The notes under the pieces are model-generated. The model was given only the letters and a program-made list of their open reading frames with translations, did not search any database and had not been told where the DNA came from. Below, in pieces: positions 6,565-11,421 of a stretch of 11,421 nt of DNA (its first letter is position 1; every line of letters begins with the position of its first letter). The stretch comes from Rhodospirillaceae bacterium CCH5-H10 (GTDB taxonomy: Bacteria > Pseudomonadota > Alphaproteobacteria > Reyranellales > Reyranellaceae). The stretch covers positions 1-11,421 of the forward strand of contig LSKJ01000341.1 in NCBI GenBank assembly GCA_001557035.1, given 5' to 3'. The position numbers and the translations under genes were made by a program.

Positions 6565-7422
6565 ATGACCGAGACCGTCCGCTACATCGACCGCACGAGG
6601 GCCTATTACCGGGCCCTCGGTTATCCGTCGGACTATGTCTGGGCGCGCTTCGACGAAGTACCGTTCGCGCCGCTCTCCAGGCCGCTGTCGCAGGCCAGGA
6701 TCGGGCTCGTGACCACGGCGAGCCCGCCGGACCTCGGCAATCGCGATTCAGCCGGCAAGCGGCAGGTTTGGTCGGGCCCGGTCTCGCCGGCCCCGGCGAC
6801 GCTGTTCACCGCCAACGTCGCCTGGGACAAGGAATCGACGCACACCGACGACCGGGCCAGTTTCCTGCCGATCGAGGCCATGCAGGAGCGGGTGGCGGAG
6901 GGTACGGTGGGCGATCTGGCCACTCGCTTCCATGGCGTGCCGACCGAATACAGCCAGCGCAAGACGATGGAGATCGACGCGCCGCAGGTGCTCGAGCGGC
7001 TGCGTGCCGACGGCGCCGATGTGGCGCTGCTCAGTCCGCTTTGACCCGTCTGCCACCAAACCGTGAGTTTGGTCGCCCGTCATCTCGAAGCCAACGGCAT
7101 GCCGACCGTGATCGTTGGCTCCGCTCTCGACATCGTGGAATATTGCGGCGTGCCGCGCTTCCTGTTCACGGATTTCCCGCTGGGCAACCCCTGCGGCCCG
7201 CCGTGGCGGCGGGACCTGCAGCGCGTGATTGCGGGGCAGGCACTCGATCTTCTCGGGAGTGCCGAAGCGCCGCGCACGACACGGCGCTCCGATATCGCCT
7301 GGCCGTCCGATGACGACTGGCGGCCGCGTTACGGGAGCGTGAAGCCGGAAGAGATCGAGCGCCTCAGGAAGCTGGGCGAGGAGAGGCGCGAGCGACAGGC
7401 CGAGTCGAAGAAGCCCGGATAG
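6565..7422 (+). CDS. GrdB/PrdB-like reductase selenoprotein with UxxC motif; in-frame TGA at 7042
   Basis: Read through the TGA at 7042-7044, this gives a 285-residue protein resembling the glycine/sarcosine/betaine/D-proline reductase selenoprotein B family found as single-gene relatives in proteobacteria. Visible segments are VRYIDRTRAYYRALGY at the start, ARIGLVTTAS, FHGVPTEYSQRKTMEID, then ADVALLSPL-U-PVCHQTVSLVARHL, and EYCGVPRFLFTDFPLGNPCG. The TGA is residue 160 in U160-P-V-C163; cysteine homologues, as I remember them, have CPVCHQ here. Clostridial GrdB and PrdB use this Sec in reductive cleavage of amine substrates, but the role of stand-alone proteobacterial relatives is unsettled. 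A SECIS-like hairpin follows at 7055-7073. I favour ATG 6565, with GGTGGA upstream; ATG 6547 (six residues longer) is possible. It begins 31 bases (13 for the alternative) after the AhpD-like stop, so the two are probably one operon. Confidence 0.86.
7055..7073 (+). promoter_or_regulatory. Putative bacterial SECIS element of the GrdB-like gene
   Basis: ACCAAAC (7055-7061) pairs perfectly with GTTTGGT (7067-7073) around loop CGTGA (7062-7066). The stem begins 10 nt after the TGA and the loop 18 nt after it. Two more G-C pairs (7052-7053 with 7075-7076) extend the helix below a C-C mismatch. The closing pair and the first four loop bases (C then CGTG) are identical to those of the hairpin in the preceding gene although the stems are unrelated, as expected if one SelB protein recognises both. 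Confidence 0.82.
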
Positions 7423-7443
7423 GGCGGCTCTGCGCTCCCGGCG

Positions 7444-8421
7444 CTACTCCATCTGGATGTTGAGCTCGCGCAGCTTCTTGGCCCAGAAGGCATGTTCTTC
7501 GCCGACGAACTTGGCGAACTGGGCGCGGGTCCGATTCGGTGGCATTTCCAGTCCGTCGCGGGCAAGCGCCTCCTCGTACTTCGGGTTCTTCATGCCTTCC
7601 TTGGTCGCCTTCTCGATCTTGTCGAGGATGTCGGGCGGGGTCTTGGCCGGAGCGAACAGGCCCTGCCAGCTGGTGACGACGACGTCGATCCCCTGTTCCT
7701 TCAGGGTCGGCACGTCCGGCATCGAGCTCACCCGCTTGTCGCCGGTCACCGCCAGCGCCTTGAGGTTGCCGCCCTTCACCTGGGAAACTGCCGGCGGCAG
7801 GGACGAGAAGTTCATGGTGATCTGGCCACTGATCACGTCGGCAACCGCCGGGCCGGTGCCCTTGTACGGGACGTGGGTGAGCTTGACCCCGGCGGCTTCC
7901 GCGAACAGCGCGCCGGCCAGGTGGTTGTTGCCGCCCACGCCCGACGACGAGTAGGTGAGCTTCTCGGGATCCTTCTTGGCCAGCGCCACCAGTTCGGCCG
8001 CGTTCTTGACCGGAACCTTGTTACCGACCACCAGCACGTACTGGTAGTCCGTGATCTGGCAGATCGGCGCCAGGGCGGCGAGCGTGTCGATCATGCCCTT
8101 CTGGACATGCGGGTTGATGATCACGTTCGTGCCGACGGCGACGAACAGGGTCTGGCCGTCGGGCTTGGCGTTGGCGACGGTGCGCAGGCCGATCGAGCCG
8201 GCCGCACCGCCCTTGTTCTCGATGATGATCTGCTGCCCGATGACCGGCGTCATGACGTGCGCCAGCTCGCGGGCGTTGATGTCCGTGCTGCCGCCCGCGG
8301 CATAGCCCACGACGAAGGTGACCGGACCGGCCGGCCAGTTGGCCTGGGCGCGCACGGCCGATGGCAGCAACAGGGACGAGCCGCCAACGGCGAGGGCATG
8401 ACGTCGGGTGATTGGGAACAT
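7444..8421 (-). CDS. Bug/TctC-family periplasmic solute-binding protein
   Basis: The 325-residue product fits the tripartite tricarboxylate transporter (TTT) substrate-binding family, which captures carboxylates in the periplasm. An N-terminal signal peptide with a twin-arginine-like TRRHALAVGG core ends near residues 25-27 (VRAQA). Family features follow: WPAGPVTFVVGYAAGGSTDI, VIIENKGGAAGSIG, the HVPYKGTGPAVADVISGQI region and a final FAKFVGEEHAFW helix. The start at 8421 is chosen because AGGAGG lies six bases upstream and because the signal peptide begins there; an in-frame upstream start would bury it behind 29 charged residues. It lies 93 bases downstream of tcuA on the same strand, so co-transcription is likely. 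No TctA or TctB membrane partners are in view. Such orphan Bug proteins are common in bacteria with expanded families, and some act as sensors. The ligand cannot be read from sequence. Confidence 0.92.
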   Translation of the reverse strand: MFPITRRHALAVGGSSLLLPSAVRAQANWPAGPVTFVVGYAAGGSTDINARELAHVMTPVIGQQIIIENKGGAAGSIGLRTVANAKPDGQTLFVAVGTNVIINPHVQKGMIDTLAALAPICQITDYQYVLVVGNKVPVKNAAELVALAKKDPEKLTYSSSGVGGNNHLAGALFAEAAGVKLTHVPYKGTGPAVADVISGQITMNFSSLPPAVSQVKGGNLKALAVTGDKRVSSMPDVPTLKEQGIDVVVTSWQGLFAPAKTPPDILDKIEKATKEGMKNPKYEEALARDGLEMPPNRTRAQFAKFVGEEHAFWAKKLRELNIQME

Positions 8422-8427
8422 GTTCTT

Positions 8428-8433
8428 CCTCCT
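8428..8433 (-). promoter_or_regulatory. Shine-Dalgarno AGGAGG for the TctC-like gene
   Basis: On the minus strand AGGAGG lies six bases before ATG 8421. It decides the start in favour of the signal-peptide form. Confidence 0.8.
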
Positions 8434-8514
8434 CTGCCGCGCGCGGTTATCCGCGTCGCGCAACCTCAGTTTGCCAAAGACCTTGAAGCCAATCCCGCCC
8501 GGCAGCAAGCGGGG

Positions 8515-10005
8515 CTAGTTCTTTCCCGCGACGTACTTGCCCGCGCCATCGCCCGCGAGCTTGCCCAGCACCGCGCCGGAGACGAGGCCCGTGCCGCCCG
8601 GATAGTTGTGATAGAAAAGCCCGCCCACCAGTTCGCCCGCGGCGAACAGGCCGGGGATCGCCTGGCCGTCGGTGTTCTCGACCTCGCCCTCGTTGCTGAT
8701 CTTCAGGCCGCCGAAGGTGAAGGTGAGGCCGCAGGTCACGGCATAGGCCTCGAACGGACCCTGGTCGATCGTGTTGGCCCAGTTGCTCTTCGGCACGGCG
8801 AGGCCGCGCGTGCCGCGGCCGTCCTTGATCGCCGGGTTGAACGTCACGTCGGTCATGACGGCGGCGTTCCATTCCTTGATCGTCTTGAGGAACTGCTCCC
8901 GGTTCACGCCCTCGAGCTTGGTCGCCAGCTCCTCGATCGTGTCGGCGCGGACCTTGGTCATGCGCTTGATGCGATACTCGTCGCGCAGCTTGTCGAGCAC
9001 CTTCGAATCGAAGATCTGCCAGGCAAATTGCTGCGGCTGCGCCAGGATCACCGCGCCGTACTTGGCATAGGTGTAGTTGCGGAAGTCCGCGCCCTCGTCG
9101 ACGAAGCGCACGCCATTGGCGTTCACCATGATGCCGAGCGGGTAGGAGTGCTTCTGGAAGTTGTCGCCGACATCGAGATCGCCGAACTCCGGCGCGTTCA
9201 TGTCCCAGCCGACCGCGTGGCCGCCCGACCAGTTGCCGTGCGGCTTGGCGCCGATCGCCAGCGCCATGTTGATGCCGGCGCCGGTGTTGAAGCGGGTGCC
9301 GCGCACCTTGGCGAGATCCCAGGTCGGGCCGAGGTATCGCGTGCGCATCTCGGCGTTGCTCTCGAAGCCGCCGCAGGCCAGCACGACGGCCTTGGCGCCG
9401 ATCCGCACCTTGCGGCCCTTGTGGCGGGCGATGACGCCGCGAACGACGCCGTCTTCCTCGATCAGCGACACCGCCGCCGTCTCGTAGTGGATCGGGATGC
9501 CAGCCTTCACCGCGGCCTTGTGCTCCAGGTCGACGAGACCCGGACCGCCGCCCCAGGCCTCGACCGCGAGGCCGCCCCAGAACTTGTACTTGCCGTTCAC
9601 CTTGAAGGCCTGGCGGCCGTAGGAGGGCTGGAAGCGCACGCCCTTGGAGCGCATCCACTTCATCGTCTCGAAGCTGCGGCCGATCAGGATGTCGGTCAGC
9701 TCGGGGTCGCAGCGGTAGTTGGTGACCCGGCCCATGTCGTCGAGATATTCGTCGGCCGAGTAGCTGCCGAAATCGACGTCGCGCTTCTCGTCCTCGGTCA
9801 GGTCGTAGAGCTGGACCAGGTCGTCGACGCCGTGGAACACCACGCGCATGGCGCCGGCCGTGTAGGTGCTGTTGCCGCCGCGTTCGGCCTCCGGAGCCGC
9901 CTCCAGCATGGCAACCGAGGCGCCCGTCTCGCGTGCCGCGAGAGCCGCACAGGCCGCCGCATTGCCTGCACCCACAACCAGTACATCGACCTGAAAATCG
10001 TCCAC
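8515..10005 (-). CDS. tcuA: FAD-dependent tricarballylate dehydrogenase-like flavoprotein
   Basis: The 496-residue product belongs to the fumarate reductase/succinate dehydrogenase flavoprotein superfamily and best matches TcuA, which in Salmonella oxidises tricarballylate to cis-aconitate. The FAD-binding beta-alpha-beta fold is at residues 7-35 (VDVLVVGAGNAAACAALAA). GGNSTYTAGAMR follows at 43-54, then AVVLACGGFESNAEM, RFVDEGADF, and a C-terminal FAD segment with GLFAAGE (452-458) and HNYPGGTGLVSGAVLG (466-481). Length is normal for the family. Translation starts at a GTG with GAGGAG six bases upstream. It is the first gene of a probable two-gene operon with the TctC-like protein. No TcuB electron-transfer partner or TcuC transporter is in view, so the physiological acid may differ. 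Other members of the flavoprotein family, such as 3-ketosteroid dehydrogenases, are less likely. Confidence 0.85.
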   Translation of the reverse strand: MDDFQVDVLVVGAGNAAACAALAARETGASVAMLEAAPEAERGGNSTYTAGAMRVVFHGVDDLVQLYDLTEDEKRDVDFGSYSADEYLDDMGRVTNYRCDPELTDILIGRSFETMKWMRSKGVRFQPSYGRQAFKVNGKYKFWGGLAVEAWGGGPGLVDLEHKAAVKAGIPIHYETAAVSLIEEDGVVRGVIARHKGRKVRIGAKAVVLACGGFESNAEMRTRYLGPTWDLAKVRGTRFNTGAGINMALAIGAKPHGNWSGGHAVGWDMNAPEFGDLDVGDNFQKHSYPLGIMVNANGVRFVDEGADFRNYTYAKYGAVILAQPQQFAWQIFDSKVLDKLRDEYRIKRMTKVRADTIEELATKLEGVNREQFLKTIKEWNAAVMTDVTFNPAIKDGRGTRGLAVPKSNWANTIDQGPFEAYAVTCGLTFTFGGLKISNEGEVENTDGQAIPGLFAAGELVGGLFYHNYPGGTGLVSGAVLGKLAGDGAGKYVAGKN

Positions 10006-10011
10006 GCCTCG

Positions 10012-10017
10012 CTCCTC
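10012..10017 (-). promoter_or_regulatory. Shine-Dalgarno GAGGAG for the GTG start of tcuA
   Basis: GAGGAG on the minus strand lies six bases before the GTG at 10003-10005. This supports that unusual start codon; the next coding residues (DDFQVDVLVVGAG) immediately begin the FAD-binding strand. Confidence 0.7.
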
Positions 10018-10033
10018 GATTCCGGCACCAAAC

Positions 10034-10053
10034 TTGCGTTACAATAGGCGCAA
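10034..10053. promoter_or_regulatory. Divergent promoter region with a -10-like TACAAT inside an inverted repeat
   Basis: Only 47 bases separate tcuA (-) from the gene starting at 10053 (+). TTGCG (10034-10038) and CGCAA (10049-10053) form an inverted repeat with a 10-base spacer. Inside it TACAAT (10040-10045) resembles a plus-strand -10 box, and the shifted TATTGT reads as a -10-like box on the minus strand. Transcription from the plus-strand box would start about at the ATG, which suggests a leaderless message; the only ribosome-binding-like bases are a weak AGG. No convincing -35 was seen. Confidence 0.35.
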
Positions 10054-10700
10054 TGGGTGATCGTTTCGACCGTCTTGCGGTCCGACATGCAAATGTCGAG
10101 GTCCTGCTACGCCGTCCCGGCATCGGGCACAATAACGGGCCGACCTTCGACATGTCGTGGGGAGCCTGGGTCTGGCGCCGCGCCGCCGCCAAGGCCTGGA
10201 AGACGCCCAGCCCGGAAGTCGCGAAAATGCGCGTCCGTCGGGCCGAACGGTTGGGGATCACCTACAAGGAACTGACCGCAGCGCTCATGAACACCGGTGC
10301 CAATCTGGGTGCCGCGGTGATGCCGCTGTCGCTGGCTGCCCGGGTGCGCCGCGGACCCAACCGCGAGATCATCGTCGAAGCCCGCAATTCGGTGGCCGCC
10401 CTGGTCGCGAAGTTCGGAGGTCGGCTTTTTCTGCTGGGCGATATCGATGCCGTGCCGGCTCTCACCGAAGAGGAGCGCGCCAAGTTCCTGTCGACCGTCA
10501 ACCGCGCCTTCGACGGCAAGGTCGAGGCGATCGGCTGGGGTCATGACGGCAAGGCGATCCGCGCGATGCTCAAGGCGAATGCCGTACCGCATCAGGAGGC
10601 GTTCCTGGTCGGCGCCGGCGTCGGCCATCAGGTACTGGGCGAGGCGGCCGGCCTGCCGTTCACCAAGGACATCGATACGTGGCTCGCCCCGACAGGGTGA
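10053..10700 (+). CDS. Hypothetical protein with N-terminal GHNNGP motif
   Basis: The product has 215 residues. I recognise the G-I-G-H-N-N-G-P motif (residues 23-30) and the following tryptophan-rich, basic helix (WGAWVWRRAAAKAW) with AERLGITYKELT. This combination recurs in uncharacterised alphaproteobacterial proteins of unknown function. The second half (about 105-205) alternates strands and helices, with FLLGDIDAVP near 126-135 and AFLVGAGVGHQVLGEAAGLP near 183-202. It vaguely recalls the end of a HAD-like or nucleotide-handling fold, but no nucleophilic aspartate motif is evident and no function is assigned. No signal peptide or membrane segment is seen. The start at 10053 begins the conserved-looking MGDRFDRL; the frame stays open further upstream only as the antisense of tcuA. 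It ends 15 bases before the CoA-transferase gene, so the two are likely co-transcribed. Confidence 0.72.
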   Translation: MGDRFDRLAVRHANVEVLLRRPGIGHNNGPTFDMSWGAWVWRRAAAKAWKTPSPEVAKMRVRRAERLGITYKELTAALMNTGANLGAAVMPLSLAARVRRGPNREIIVEARNSVAALVAKFGGRLFLLGDIDAVPALTEEERAKFLSTVNRAFDGKVEAIGWGHDGKAIRAMLKANAVPHQEAFLVGAGVGHQVLGEAAGLPFTKDIDTWLAPTG

Positions 10701-10715
10701 GGTATTGCATGAGGC

Positions 10716-11421
10716 ATGACCTCATCGTTTGAACCGCCTCTCAAGGGCGTCCGCGTCGTCGAACTCACCCACACCATCCTCGGCCCGTCCTGCGGCATGA
10801 TCCTGGCCGACCTCGGCGCCGAGGTGATCAAGGTCGAGCCGGTCGACGGCGACCGCACGCGCAAGCTGCGCGGCTTCGGCGCCGGCTTCTTCGGCTACTT
10901 CAACCGCAACAAGAAGAGCCTGGCGCTCGATGCCGATTCGCCCGAGGGCCGCAAGGTACTGGTGAAGCTGCTGGAGAAGGCCGACGTGCTGATCGAGAAC
11001 TTCGCGCCGGGTTCGATGGCCAAGCGAAAGTTAGGTCCGGCAGACCTCGAGAAGATCAACCCGCGCCTCGTCTACTGCGCGCTGAAGGGCTTCCTGCCCG
11101 GGCCCTACGAGAAGCGGCCGGCGCTCGACGAGGTCGTGCAGATGATGGGCGGGCTGGCCTACATGACCGGCCCCAGCGGGCGGCCATTGCGCGCCGGCAC
11201 CTCGGTGATCGACATCGTGGGCGGCATGTTCGGCGCCTTCGGGACGGTGCTGGCGCTGAAGCAGCGCGACCGGACGGGAAAGGGCGGACTGGTCGAGAGC
11301 GCACTGTTCGAATCGGTCGTCTTCCTGATGGGCCAGCATCTCGCGATCACCGCGATCAACGGCGCGCCGCCGCCGCCGATGCCGGAGCGCGTGAGTTCAT
11401 GGGCGATCTACGAGATCTTCA
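10716..11421 (+). CDS. CaiB/BaiF family (class III) CoA-transferase, 3' partial
   Basis: The first 235 residues are present and the gene runs off the right edge; complete members have about 380-410 residues. Class III CoA-transferases move CoA between carboxylic acids in the cytoplasm. Diagnostic segments are LKGVRVVELTHTILGPSCGMILADLGAEVIKVE at the N-terminus, GYFNRNKKSLALD, DVLIENFAPGSMAKRKLG, and LDEVVQMMGGLAYMTG. In the last, Asp138 sits where the family's catalytic aspartate forms the acyl-anhydride intermediate. GTSVIDIVGGMFGAFGTVLAL and GGLVESALFESVVFLM follow. The ATG at 10716 is followed directly by the conserved N-terminus; GAGG is only one base away, and GTGAGG further off is the more plausible ribosome site. 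Substrate specificity cannot be inferred. Context with a tricarballylate-type dehydrogenase suggests organic-acid catabolism. Confidence 0.93.
   Translation, partial: MTSSFEPPLKGVRVVELTHTILGPSCGMILADLGAEVIKVEPVDGDRTRKLRGFGAGFFGYFNRNKKSLALDADSPEGRKVLVKLLEKADVLIENFAPGSMAKRKLGPADLEKINPRLVYCALKGFLPGPYEKRPALDEVVQMMGGLAYMTGPSGRPLRAGTSVIDIVGGMFGAFGTVLALKQRDRTGKGGLVESALFESVVFLMGQHLAITAINGAPPPPMPERVSSWAIYEIF

Noticed and set aside
7063..7422. Separate small gene starting at GTG 7063
   Set aside because: It begins in the loop of the second hairpin and lacks a ribosome binding site; it is the C-terminal half of the GrdB-like protein.
7492..10047. 851-codon plus-strand frame opposite tctC and tcuA
   Set aside because: It spans two well-supported genes on the other strand and translates to His/Arg/Val/Ala-rich sequence with no family resemblance; a codon-position artefact of high GC.
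8447..10261. 604-codon minus-strand frame overlapping tcuA
   Set aside because: It is a frame-shifted shadow of tcuA, dominated by Arg and Gly.
1..11421. CRISPR arrays, tRNA/rRNA genes, insertion sequences
   Set aside because: No regularly spaced short direct repeats, tRNA-like cloverleaf sequences or transposase motifs were seen; the only repeats are protein-coding repeats of the RTX gene.

Overview
The window is GC-rich and tightly packed. The codon use, the Bug/TctC-type binding protein, the CaiB-type CoA-transferase and the large RTX protein suggest a metabolically versatile alphaproteobacterium, perhaps a Reyranella- or Rhodospirillales-like lineage. That placement is inference, because there is no rRNA or marker gene here. 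No gap between genes exceeds about 110 bases.

Layout: (1) 1-5392 (+) is the 3' part of a gene for a very large secreted RTX calcium-binding protein. It has at least five tandem 56-residue repeats, then seven tandem ~70-residue RTX modules, then mixed RTX modules and a type I secretion C-terminus; the true start lies upstream of the window. (2) 5449-5871 (+) encodes a small four-helix membrane protein. (3) 5979-6533 and 6547/6565-7422 (+) are two adjacent genes, each interrupted by one in-frame TGA exactly where the homologous families carry a redox-active Cys. (4) 7444-10005 (-) holds a FAD-dependent tricarballylate-dehydrogenase-like gene (tcuA) followed by an orphan Bug/TctC-type periplasmic binding protein gene. 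(5) 10053-10700 (+), divergent from tcuA, encodes a conserved-type hypothetical protein with a GHNNGP motif. It is followed by (6) 10716-11421 (+), the 5' part of a CaiB-type CoA-transferase gene.

The main discovery is the pair in (3). The first gene is an AhpD/carboxymuconolactone-decarboxylase-like protein with C-P-F-(TGA); the second is a GrdB/PrdB-like reductase with (TGA)-P-V-C. Downstream of each TGA lies a perfect 7-bp hairpin with a 5-nt loop (CGUGU and CGUGA), starting 11 and 10 nt after the TGA. This is the placement expected of a bacterial SECIS element. The simplest reading is two consecutive selenocysteine proteins forming a small redox cassette, not two pseudogenes. An ordinary gene caller would split each into two false ORFs. 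The selenium machinery (selA, selB, selC, selD) is not in this window and should be sought elsewhere in the genome.

Regions (4) to (6) look like organic-acid catabolism: a binding protein captures a carboxylate, a flavin dehydrogenase oxidises a tricarballylate-like acid, and a CoA-transferase activates an acid. The actual substrates cannot be read from sequence.
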